A DNA stretch of 64,000 nt. Source: Microcyclospora pomicola (Eukaryota; Ascomycota; Dothideomycetes; Capnodiales). Of this stretch, positions 1 to 10,340 are shown piece by piece. Under the pieces are notes generated by a model. That model saw only the letters and a program-made list of their open reading frames with translations. It ran no database searches and was not told the origin of the DNA. Each line of letters begins with the position of its first letter. Position 1 is the first letter of the stretch. The position numbers and the translations under genes are program-made. The DNA is taken from positions 413,095-477,094 of the forward strand of contig NHNY01000015.1 of NCBI GenBank assembly GCA_002786065.1, read 5' to 3'.

Positions 1-2
1 CG

Positions 3-479
3 CAAGTCCATCCTGTGATTGCCACACGATGGGCGGGGCACCTGCAGAGTAAAGCGTTGGAGGTCGTCATGGTGGCTAACAAGGGGTATATCCCAGGGCG
101 GGTGAACTTCTCCTGTCGCATCCCGAGGTGTGCGCGAAGTCGCGATCCTCCTGTCTCCATCATTGAACGTCTGCGATACTATGCGAGCTTGCCAGACATC
201 GTGATGGGAGAAGATGGAGTAAAGGAAGATTCCACAGACGGGAATGGGGCGCCAACTTCGACATTGCTAGAGCGAGTAGGCGATGACTTCGCTCGCGGCC
301 ACGTCCAAGCCTCAGGAGGCATCGTCAGCGAAGCCGACTTCGACGAATTGCTACGATTAATGCAGGTTGGTGTCAAGCCAGCCAAGTCAGAGACGGAAGG
401 TAGCACGCCCAAGAAGAAGAAAGCCGGCATCGATCCGGGCCAGAAGAACACGCTGATGAGCTACTTCGGGAAAAAGTGA
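3..479 (+). CDS. RecJ-like DHH-family phosphoesterase, C-terminal part
   Basis: The frame is open at the left edge, so only about the last 159 residues are present and the start lies outside the window. The visible part resembles a DHHA1-type domain as in RecJ-like single-strand exonucleases. It has a strand ending VANKGYIPGRVNFSCR, then a Gly-His-Gln-Ala-Ser-Gly-Gly motif (FARGHVQASGG) that parallels the GGHPxAAGG motif of RecJ DHHA1. The tail is lysine-rich (PKKKKAG, possible nuclear signal) and ends QKNTLMSYFGKK, which looks like a degenerate PCNA-interacting box. The catalytic DHH domain is not visible, so the family call rests on the DHHA1-like part. The gene converges on the ArAE transporter gene, with 185 bp between the stop codons. 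Confidence 0.6.
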   Translation, partial: QVHPVIATRWAGHLQSKALEVVMVANKGYIPGRVNFSCRIPRCARSRDPPVSIIERLRYYASLPDIVMGEDGVKEDSTDGNGAPTSTLLERVGDDFARGHVQASGGIVSEADFDELLRLMQVGVKPAKSETEGSTPKKKKAGIDPGQKNTLMSYFGKK

Positions 480-664
480 ATGGGATCATCAGAAGGGGCA
501 CACTCTGTTATGCGAAAGCTTCAAGATGTGATCACGTCTCCTTGATCTTTTCCTCGTCGTTGGAAGACGACGCGGACGAGTCGCTGCTGTGTTTGCTAGA
601 GCTTACAGCGTGGAAGGTGAAGTCGACCTCGCCAACGAGATTCTTCACATGTCTGTCATGCAGG

Positions 665-3600
665 TCAGCTTCTGTGACGTATCGCACGATGCACGAGAAC
701 TACATACCTCGCCAAGTTCTCAATATCCACATGGATGGATCGTGCACAAATCTGCAGCACCGCGAAAGCGCTGTACTCCGGTTCTGCTATGTGGCGAACG
801 CTCAATAGATCGGGGTCCAGGGCATCGATCTTTTGGAGTAATTGATACGATCTTTGATCATAGTCAGTCATATGGCCAACGAGTTACGAGATTCACTAAG
901 ATGCGGCTTACTGAGGAAGCTGAAGATATGGTGGTAGAGGCTGCCCGTTTGTGATGCTGGAGGACAGGAGCGCCAGCAGAGAAGTGGTTTGATGGGAGGT
1001 GCTGTTGACGGACACCAGTAATTTGCGGAAGTCGCTTGACCATTTGGAAGCTTCTCTGCCTTGCTTCTCGTGGAGGGAGAAAGTCGCAGAGGCATAACCG
1101 AGCAGACTAATGTATTGAACAAGGCGGTTGCAGCATTCGATGAGACTGATTGTTGTACGTTAGCTGACCGAATACCACGATTTGCGCGTGTACTCACCTC
1201 TCATATTCCTCACGAGGGAATTTGCCTCCCATACGTAGCTGGAACTTGCCAAATGCAGCATTGGTCCTGAGCGTGGTGATCAAAAGCATAAGCTTGTTCA
1301 GCACGGTGTTTCTTGCTTTCTCGAGATGGAACGCATGCGTGCCTTTCACGCTGGCATCTCCATCTGTGCCGTGGACTCGCGATTTGACGGTTTCGTGGAC
1401 GATCGAGTAGAAGTTGGACAGCAGGTAGAGTGTCGCACCAAGATCCTTGCGAATTTCCGCATTCTCCGAAATTGGGTATGGGAAGATGGTCCACACAAAG
1501 GCCACAAAGATGCCTCCAACAACGGTGGCCAGACGGTAGGGAGCGAGAAGATAGGTCGGGTAGGCGGGTTGTCCATTGGACTCGACGACTGCGGTTCCGA
1601 TGACACCAACTTGTAACTCGTATCCGATGATTAAGATCGCAGTAACCATCGACAAGATGGCAACAACGATAAATTTCGGCGTCTTCACCACGAAATAGAA
1701 GGAGGTCGTGACCCAAAGCCAGAGAAAAACAATCACACCAGGTGCTAAAAACTGTCAGCTCACCATTATTGGCATGAAGGTGTCGTTCACGTACCCTTGC
1801 CATCAACGATGTACCAAACAATATAAGCTCCGACCATTGCAATGGCCGTACCGAGGACGCGGAGCACGAAGTTGAAGAGGCTCTGTCCAGCGGTCCGCGT
1901 CATTGAGATCGCGACCATGATCATGCTCTATGAACTTCAATCAGCTTGCAATCCAGATCAACGATATGCTCACAACCTAGCGAGAACTTACCCAGAGCAG
2001 TCGCTGCTTCAAGAAGAATGCCTGTGTGGCTTCTAGATAGCATATGATGCCGATCGACATCGTGGCAAGCACAACACGAATGCCTAGAACCCATCAATGA
2101 ATGGTACACCGCCGATACTGAGCAAGGTGAAGCTTACCGAATGCTGAAGCGTCAGACCGGAAAAACCGTGCAATCCCTCGGATGCGATTGCCCAATCTTT
2201 CCAAGAAGTTACTCGGCGGTAAATGTTCAGGGTCTTTGCGATTGCTGAAGTCCGTTCCAAGAAAGACGCTTTCCGATCCATTCGGGTCCATTTCAGCAAT
2301 GTAGTTAGTGTCCTTGGTCAAGTCCTCCTGGGCAAAAACAGCTTTGAGCCACTTGTACAGCGTCTTCGAGCCGGGGAAGATCAACTTGTTACGTTTCAGC
2401 ACACCTTCCGACTTTCTCTTCTCTGCGAATGTTATTGCTTCAAGGACTGCTTCGCTGGTTCGGAAGAGAAGATAGTCCAAGTACAACGCGAAAAACAGTT
2501 GCCTCTGCGAACCGCGTCTTTTTTCTTCATCCTGAATCAATGGGTCATATGACCCGGCGAAGTTCTCGTCAAAGAAGCCGGGTGGAATCTGGATGTCATG
2601 CTCTTGGCACCACTGTTCCAAAGTCTTCTCTTTAGATCTGTGGAAGTCGAGCACAACATTCTTGTACTCTACAAGAAATTCAGCCGACCCAGGTACCAGA
2701 GTGTTGCCCTTGCTTTCTTCATCTTCCGTCTTGCCTTTCGGAGGTTTCATCAGCTCGAGCGTGATCAGAAAATGCTGGATGCCTTTTTCGATGTCAGCTG
2801 ACATCTTCATGAATGGAGTATGCATCTCTTTCATGAGGTGCCGCAGATTATGGATCTGCTCATGTCGCTCATTCCTCTCTGATTCTGTCACACCCTCGTA
2901 AGCCAAGTTCGCTTCTCCTGCGCGCCTTTGCAAAAGCTCCAGGGAAGCATTCAGACCAAGGACGGGAATCATGATCCGACGCAAGAGTTTCCAGATCTCA
3001 GTAAGATCATGACTTTCCAATTTACCCAACGCAAACTCGCGTTTCGCAGGCGTGATGTCGCCATTGAGCTTCGTGTGTAACTCCAGCAGTTTCCCGACGC
3101 TTGCACGAAGTTGCAATGCAGCCGGAGTTGTCAGAAGGCCGGGGCCAGGACCTTTCGCTTTTTTATTAGACTTCTTACTAGTCTTCTGCTGTTCTGCTTG
3201 CTCCCGTAGCGCTACAGGATCGTAATCTTCCAGGCTTGCCATAAACGCGCCTTGAGCTTTGAGCGCGCCACTCAGACACATTGAGTATCCCTTCATCTCC
3301 GCCAGCACGACCTTTCTCGAGCTGGTGGGGAAGACGAAGAAATGCACAGCAGTAGCCAGAGCAAAGCCAGTGAGGAATGCTTCCATCAGCCTCTTCATGA
3401 AACTTATGCACGCGGCCATGGTGGGAAACTTCGTTCCGTACGTCATACTGTAGGACATCAGAGCTGAATCTAAATGTTGCCATGATAAGACACCTACCTG
3501 ACGACAGTGAAAATCGAGTAGATGATAGCAGGGAACATGAACTGAGGTCGAGCTGCTCGTACCACATTGACGAAATAGATCTGGACGGTGAGCCAGATTG

Positions 3601-4072
3601 CTAGGACGGCACTCGCAGACGAGTTGTATGCTAACGGCGATGCCCCAGGAGCAGCTGTGTGCTCTCTAGCCTTCACAGCAGAGTAGAGTGCCAGGAGATT
3701 GACGGCAGCACCTAAACAGATGCCTATCACCTCCAGTGCCATGTTCTGAATGAACTTCCCGCGAGGCATGATGCAGAACCCTAGGATCGATGCGATGGCC
3801 ACCAGGTATCCTAGCGTGGTAAAGTGCTGGGCTACAGCTTGCGACTGATACATGGCAATAGCAATGATGGGAGGAAGAGAGCCCTTGAACATTAAAGAGG
3901 CTGTCATGACATCCAATCCGACGTTGTCCCATGCTTGCTTGATCCTGGAAGGCTTCTTTGCAGCAGGTGTCGTTTCGTTTGGTGGTGCACCACCCTTGGA
4001 TGTCTCCCGACCGTTCGGCCCCGAAACACTGTCAGTACTGCCCGGGGCCGATGCGTTTGCTTGTGCGCTCAT
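665..4072 (-). CDS. Fungal ArAE_2 / DUF2421 (BRE4-like) membrane transporter
   Basis: Seven exons give a continuous 1025-aa frame: 4072-3498, 3447-2138, 2083-1992, 1927-1795, 1744-1198, 1145-912 and 851-665. All six introns are 50-64 bp with GT-AG ends, and the total length is divisible by three. The protein has the layout of the aromatic-acid-exporter (FUSC-like) family related to yeast BRE4. An N-terminal membrane bundle is followed by a long soluble charged segment (residues about 240-620), a second membrane bundle, and a C-terminal DUF2421 region containing SVRHIAEPEYSAFAVLQ. The start is the Met of MSAQANASAPG; a farther upstream ATG at 4174 in the same frame is less likely because it adds a poor leader. 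Substrate is unknown. BRE4 was named for brefeldin A sensitivity, so a role in efflux or endomembrane traffic is inference. The last intron (911-852) is the least certain. Confidence 0.85.
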
Positions 4073-4513
4073 CTTCGCATAGGCAGGAATACAAATTCTC
4101 GCCAATTTGGCGCTGTTCCTGTGGTGTGATTCAGAGTCCCAGAGTGAAGTACGAAAAAAGGCTAGGAAGCGCAAGGAGATAGAGCCTCAAGGTAGGATGT
4201 CCTCATGACAATATAAATACATGAACCCAACATTTGCGCCAGACGTTGTCCTAGTTCCCGTGTTAGTCAGCTGTAACGCGATCGGGAAATCGGCGAATGG
4301 AAAACACCGCTGCCACGCTAGCGCTGACTAACAATAGATGTATCTGAGATTGCCTGCCATATATATATGTATTGCATTGATCCAAGCATTGCTGTGGGAA
4401 TATAACAAAGTCCAAAGCTGACCATGACCCGTGCCTGCGCCGTTCCTGGGTAGCCTCGTCAATCTGGTGGCGATACCCGTAACTCCCTGTACACCACAGC
4501 TAGAAATGCAGGC
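4073..4513. other. Intergenic region, upstream of ArAE gene
   Basis: No coding signal is visible. It holds the presumed promoter of the minus-strand transporter gene, with an AT-rich TATA-like stretch near 4208-4220 and a short (AT)n tract near 4361-4371. Confidence 0.5.
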
Positions 4514-4904
4514 CTAACTAGCTCTTCGGCTCTCGTCTGGGCTCGACCCTAAAGATAAAGCGTCGTAGTGTTGGGACATGCTGTGGTCGGCGGGGACGGG
4601 ACTTCGTCTCTTGTTCTTGTCGTTGATCTCCCACGCCCTGAATCGATCTCGCAGCATCTTCTCTCTGTGACGATGTGTCAGAACGTGATGTCAATGGAGA
4701 GGTATTGATCAAACTGAGAACATACGTTGCCACGAATCCGTAGTTCCTCAATACTTGTATGATTTGCCGCGCCGTAAGCTGTTGATGTTTGTAGAGATCG
4801 GTGATCAGAGGTCGATAGGCTTGCCAATCTGACCGCGAAGGTGGATAGGTAGGGTTAGGCAGTACTGTCATCGCGGGCTGCTCCATCCAACCGGAAGCAG
4901 ACAT
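4514..4904 (-). CDS. Small Clr5-domain protein
   Basis: Two exons, 4904-4726 and 4664-4514, are joined over a 61-bp intron and give 109 aa. The pattern matches the fungal Clr5 domain: a Trp-x-x-Tyr-x-x-Leu-Ile-x-x-Leu-Tyr start (DWQAYRPLITDLYKHQQLT), an RxIIQVLRNYGF helix, and across the splice EKMLRDRFRAWEINDKNKRR. This corresponds to the usual ending of the domain (Lys-x-Tyr/Leu-x-x-Arg-Phe-x-x-Trp-x-x-x-Lys-Asn). Clr5 domains occur at the N terminus of many fungal proteins and are thought to bind nucleic acid; S. pombe Clr5 is linked to heterochromatin silencing. Here the domain is nearly the whole protein. The start could be the ATG at 4904 or the one at 4955. Specific function is unknown. 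Confidence 0.72.
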
Positions 4905-6691
4905 TTCGCACGCAAGATGTGTGGAAGATCGTGGAGAGAGATGCAGCCGATTCAAACGCTAAGGAGAGCAGCTAAGCAGGAAAAGCAGGCGGAAAGAGAG
5001 TTGATGCGCTTATGAGTATTCATTCAACATGAGCAAACGCTGGAGACTCGTGGTACTTATGACGGGCGACACATCCTGCCATGGCCTGCTTAAAGGAACC
5101 CTTGGCGAGCACGTCCACGACGATGCACATGGCGGCCTGTGGCTTACGGAACGCATTCCTGAGCGGACGGTCATCGTCAACGCATGGCGGATCAGTGGTG
5201 CGGTTGCGAAATGTCCCTTGCTGGTGGCGCGTGTTGTCGTCCAGACTAAAAGCGACCTCGCAGCTCAGATCATGGCTTCGGCGGAGAGTCGGGCAAAGTA
5301 AATCTGACCTTGTTCCGGCGCCTAGAGGGATTACAGGACGACCATCCAGTCTACAACAACGGTACCAAGGATTTCAAATGATGTGTTTTCGCGAACCGCG
5401 GGGAATTTTCAACATCACACGCAATGCCTCCCATATCACTGAAGTCCTTTCACAATGAGGTATCTTTTGTGCAATGCGTTGCGTGTGCGGCCGCTAAAGA
5501 ATCGACCACGACAAACGCAACCCGAGCTCCAAGTCACACTACTGTACTGGATGCCGCAATCTTCCTACAGGACGAGGATCTTGGCCCGTCCTCCTCACGG
5601 CGCTGTCATGAAACGTCTTTGCTGAGCACAAGAATGTTCCCATAAGGCGTCTGTGAGACAGCGATGTCCCCGTGGGATGCAACATTGTAAGACCGGACTG
5701 CCTTGTACTGATTGATACGTTGGCCACTCAACCGTTCAACGTAGACGTCAGACCAAAATCTCCGCACGGGCATTCGGGTGCTTCATCTTGCGGTTTCGTC
5801 TGGATTTCCTGATTCGATTACAGAAGAATGTAAAGCACGTACTGTATGCAGGGATCAATGATCCTCACTGCTAGAACACGTGTGCAACGTGGCAAACAGA
5901 CGGAGCTCGCACTCTCGACCAATCGCAGACGGGCAATCTTTCATTAGTCTCAGCCTTGAATCAGTGGAGGATCACTGGCGATGAAGGATTTGGCTTGACC
6001 ACAAGCTCCCCACTACTCCTTCTTGTCTCGCCGTGGCAAGCTCATCGTCGACTTGGCACATGCAACGATCCTTCAGATGACCAGGATACTCCCTGCTGGC
6101 CATATATCTCGCACGATCGACGGAGGAGCCGTGATGACACGTGTGGTGACCATTTAAGGCTGAGCTAGCATGTAATTGCACTGTCGAAAGCCCTCCCGGT
6201 GCCTATATGTCCGCTTCGGAGGAATTCTCTGTAGCCAGGACCTCTGCTCGGGCCACGATGCCACGTTTGATGGCTGAGCACATGGCCTGCTAGTCGCCAG
6301 TCAGAGATCACCGGTGTGACTGATCTCCAGCTACTCGGTCAACGCCGCCAGCGAGGAATATATAGGAATGTACTACTACTACTCCAGTAGCTGACTGCGC
6401 TGCTCTCGCCGGTAGTGGCGGCCTTGCCAACTCCATGCGTAGATCTCGCACCGCGGAGCTGGGGATCTCCGCCACAGTGGAAGGTTCGCCATGCTATTCT
6501 ATAGACTAGCACGGAACGACCTTGTTTCAAGGCCTCCACAATGCATCGGTTCCCGGCTACACACTGAGAAGGAAACTCACCTTTCGGCTCACATCCTGAC
6601 AGACTTACGAGGGATCAGCGGAGAAGTAGTAAACATGAGGTCACACCACTCATAGTGACGAGCGGACTCCGTACCACTGTAAGACGAGATG
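4905..6691. other. Gene-poor region, no supported gene
   Basis: About 1.8 kb. One plus-strand ORF at 5029-5301 (90 codons from an ATG) has no recognisable motif and is not called as a gene. Nothing else here has conserved protein character, and I see no RNA gene. Confidence 0.4.
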
Positions 6692-7421
6692 CTACCAGAC
6701 CTCAGAAGGGTCGACCTTGACATTCTCCCCGTTCGCCCTGATCGTCTTCCGCTGCTTATCCCTCCTCAGGGGTTTCCGCATGTCGAACGCATCCTCGCCG
6801 TCATTGTAGTAATTCACGATCCGGCGATAAATCGAGTAACTTGAACATGCCGCGTCAGCTTCACGCATCAGGAATGTCATGCAATGCAATAGGAATGGGA
6901 TTCGTCCTCTCACCCCATTTTCTTGTACAACTTGATCGCCGCTTCATTCTCGATCCGCACGAACAGATCCACGAACCACGCGTTTTCGTCCTCGCCCATC
7001 TGCTCCAGCGCTTCGGACAGCCGTGTCGCGTGCCCTTTTCGCCGCGCGGACGGTGAGACGGTCAACGCCGTGATGTGCGCATGCCACGGCAGGTAGTTGG
7101 CGTACTTCTTCTGGTATAGCTTCAGGCCCGGGTCATACGGCTCGACGGGCATCGGATATGGCGATGCCTCCACCTTGCCCAGGACTAGAAGTGGGATTTC
7201 AGTCGCTGTGCTCGCGGACGGGTTTCAGGTGAGATTGCGAGCCGCTTACTGTATGCTTCGACTTGCCCGTTGGCGCCCTCGATGACCTTGCACAAGTGTG
7301 GCCATCGCGTGAAGTAATCCAGGTAGAAGCCGATGCCGTAGGTTTCCGTGAGGTGGTCGAGATTGCATGGGTTGAACTTCAGCAAATCCATGGGCGTCAT
7401 AGGACGCATGGTCGCTGCCAT
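6692..7421 (-). CDS. naa20: N-alpha-acetyltransferase NatB catalytic subunit (NAA20/Nat3)
   Basis: Three exons (7421-7250, 7184-6914, 6839-6692) give 196 aa, the normal length for NAA20. The N terminus MRPMTPMDLLKFNPCNLDHLTETY is typical of this GNAT subfamily. The acetyl-CoA binding motif Arg-x-x-Gly-x-Ala is present as RRKGHA in exon 2, followed by AxxLYKKMGY, which spans the second splice site. The C terminus has the RKPLRRDKxRKT segment usual in NAA20. NatB acetylates the initiator Met of proteins starting Met-Asp, Met-Glu, Met-Asn or Met-Gln, on the ribosome, together with the large subunit NAA25 (not in this window). The introns are 65 and 74 bp. Confidence 0.92.
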
Positions 7422-8471
7422 GGCTGTTGAACCCTTGTTGTTGATGTGTTCTGATAATGCTCGCCTATCCGGTGGCTGAAAGTCTTTACCTTATACTCTG
7501 TACCTAGGTCTCCATGCAACTTGCAGATCTCGAAAGCTTCGTGTGTGTGGTGGGGGTGGGGATCATGGCCTTTTTATGTTCAGATGCACTCAGTGGGAAA
7601 TGCTTGAGTACGACAAAATCGCTGTACACCGTTACATAATGTACAATCAGCCTCTTCAGGCTCTGATTCATGAAGGTGTAAAAGTTGGTAGAGTCGACAG
7701 CGCAATCATCATCTACAAGTTGCTCTAACAAACTGAACTCGCACCAGCATTGATGTCATTGTCGCGTGCTATTCGAACAACCTCACGCGACGTAGTGCCA
7801 ATATAAGGTACTCACACTTCGTGTCGCAAATTTCAAAAGGCTGGAGCGCTTTGTGGCATTGGGCAATAATAAGAGATCTGGGTAAACCGATGAGTATCTG
7901 GGACATAGTGCCGAGCATCGACTCAACTCGAACGTGTTCCTGGACCACAAGCCCCATATGCCTATGCCATCAGACGTGTGGTACAAACGTGATGTGCAAC
8001 AACCACGACCCATTCCTCGACTCGTCTTTCAACTTGATACGCATGCTGGCATTAGATACTATTACAACGCACTGGGTTTACGCATCCGCACGTCCCCTTT
8101 CACTATGTCCATCCACGTATCACGAGTTTTGTTTCTTTGTCTCTTGTCCCGTGCGTTCAAACGAGCCGTGGCACCAGTCTCATCCAATTCGTCATGACCT
8201 GCCTGCTGCAATATCCTGTCATGGCTACCACAGCCGGCCGGGAAAAGCTTGTGAATGTGGTCGGATGCGCCAGCTTGCACCGAAGAAGAGAACAGTCGAC
8301 AACACTCGAGCGCATTTTTCCATCTACTAGCCATCCTCCGATCCTGGAGGTAATCGCCTCTGCTATGAGCAACAAAGAAAGGTTTGTGGTGGATATCACA
8401 CGCGTGATAGGAGCGAATGGGCGTGGGTAGAAATGGTCTTGTTGTGATTGAGTCCAGTCTGCGACCATGTT
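7422..8471. other. Intergenic region between NAA20 and G-gamma genes
   Basis: Contains the presumed NAA20 promoter and the 3' region of the G-gamma gene. Open frames of up to 169 codons occur on both strands but none has recognisable motifs, and they overlap each other. No gene is supported. Confidence 0.4.
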
Positions 8472-8886
8472 TCACATGACGGAGCAACAGCCACCTGATT
8501 GTTGTGGCGCATAGGGATCATCGCGCTTATCAATCTTGTCTCTCTGTCAGTGTCTGTATAGAGTATGACATGTGTCTGGACTTACCACGCCCCAACGACT
8601 GGGTACCATGAAATCTTTGGGCTCCCTGTCGGTGAATGATATTAAGCTGCGTTGATGATCAGCTCAATGTTTCGGCAGCATGAGATGCATTCCAGCCAAG
8701 CATCATCTTGAGACTGGACGAATGAACATACTCCATGGCAGCTTCCGAAACAGGTATCCGCCGTCTGTTCAGATCTTCTTGTAAACGCTGGTTCAGCTCT
8801 GTGAGCCGTCTCAGCTTGAGTTCCGCCATCGATTGTTTCTTGCTCTTGCCGTTGTCGCTGGCACGAATTTCGTAGCCAGATGACAT
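8472..8886 (-). CDS. Heterotrimeric G-protein gamma subunit
   Basis: Three exons (8886-8732, 8646-8586, 8534-8472) give a 92-aa protein. Exon 1 carries the signature KKQSMAELKLRRLTELNQRLQEDL of fungal G-gamma subunits, a helix that pairs with G-beta. Exon 2 gives LISFTDREPKDFMVPSRWG, matching the conserved DFMVPSxWG element. Exon 3 gives DKRDDPYAPQQSGGCCSVM. The last four residues, Cys-Ser-Val-Met, form a CAAX box for farnesylation, with an adjacent Cys that could be palmitoylated, so membrane anchoring is expected. Without the two introns (85 and 51 bp) the frame runs into an unrelated tail. The G-beta-gamma dimer acts in pheromone, nutrient and developmental signalling in filamentous fungi. 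Confidence 0.93.
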
Positions 8887-10340
8887 GCTGCGCACGGCTG
8901 TGTGAACGCGCGGGCGACCTCGGTCGGGCGAGGATGAGAGATTGACGTGAATGCGCGGCGCAATGATCGTAGACGTTGGTCGAGACGGGGTGAGGACGAA
9001 GGTGGAGGCGACGCGTAGAAGAGCTCGCAGCGATGTTGTCGCAGTTGGCGAGTGGTGCAGTGTGTTGTCGCGAGAATGGGTCGCGATATGGGTATGCTTC
9101 TGGCGGCAGTTGGCGGAGGATTCACAATCAACTGCGACTCGGGTGTTTCGAAGACTTGGAGATGATCAGCTACATGGACATTCCGATTCTGACGATAGAG
9201 CGCATTGTGCGACATCAAGTCGATGTGCTGGGTGTGGGAGGTCGTCCATCCGACAGGCTCAACAGCAACGCCGGTACTGGCGGCATTACCATGATCCCCT
9301 GTCGCTAGTGTGATTGCCAAATGCTCACCTTGTACACAATCAACGGCGATGTTCCTCACCACGGGCGACGGAAGCTGCGGTGCTCGAGCGCTAGACAAGT
9401 CTTTCGCGCTGTCGTTCGTCGATGCAGTGATAGCCGTGCCACATTGGATGTAGGTATATGTGAGTAGCAGAGGTTCGGGGTTGATGGTACTAGCGGGACC
9501 GGACTCATCCGCTGGCTAAGAGTTTAGGGAGGAGGCCCGTTTTGACTGCTCGAGGGCATAACCGGTCAAGCAACACACCCGTGGCAGCGCGTGCTCTGCG
9601 TCGTACAATCAAGCTGTTTTTAAGATACATAGGCAACTTGACTCGATGAGCATAGCTGTGTGCTCACGAATGCGAGGCAACGATCACGCGCGTTGGCTTG
9701 CGCTTCGGAAGATGTCGATAATAGCATGAAGACATAGATGACCTTTCTCCTTACCATTCCTAGGGTAAAGGTGCCTACTCTTCCGTTGGCTCACTTTGGG
9801 GGACACCAACTTGTGCAGTTTACATCGGTGTCCTAACTTTCGTCATATCGTTCGTGTCCTCGCTGGTAAGGGATCTCACATGTGTATTACATAGACATAT
9901 CTTGTTTAACAAGTGCTCCCTGAATTTGCTTCGGCATGTGTTGGACGCCAAAGAGGTACAACCGCTCACCGCCATCACGTGATACGCATGTGTAGTGACC
10001 TCAACCCTACAACAGATCAATTTCGATTCTGTGCGAACAGCAGAAGCGTCCTGATCATCACAGTGAAGGCAGCAGAGAGTGTCTGTTTTGAAGCGTCTGG
10101 TAACGCTTTTGGCACATCTACTCGAGGACGCTGGCTGTAGACTCCCGCACATCTAACGTCTGACTAAGAGCAAACGCCAAGCCCCGCAAAAGCACACTGA
10201 GATTGTCACGTCAAGACGACTCGAGCTCGACAGACCAACCATCAACCCGCCATACAAGCTACTGGCCACCCACCATCCATCAAGACCAGCACTCGTCGAT
10301 TACCCGCGTTCTCCATACATCCTAGAGGAGCCTGCCCAGC
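8887..10340. other. Divergent intergenic region between G-gamma and eIF3a
   Basis: About 1.45 kb between divergently transcribed genes, so it probably holds both promoters. A 195-codon minus-strand frame (8811-9398) overlaps the G-gamma first exon in another frame and has no motif. Nothing else is supported. Confidence 0.4.

Noticed and set aside
5029-5301. 90-codon plus-strand frame with fair composition
   Set aside because: No motif and no exon partners; mentioned in the intergenic entry but not called a gene.
7821-8330. 169-codon plus-strand frame
   Set aside because: Cys/His/Ser-rich random-looking sequence, overlapped by equally long frames on the other strand.
8811-9398. 195-codon minus-strand frame upstream of G-gamma
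   Set aside because: It overlaps the conserved G-gamma exon in a different frame and shows no recognisable domain.
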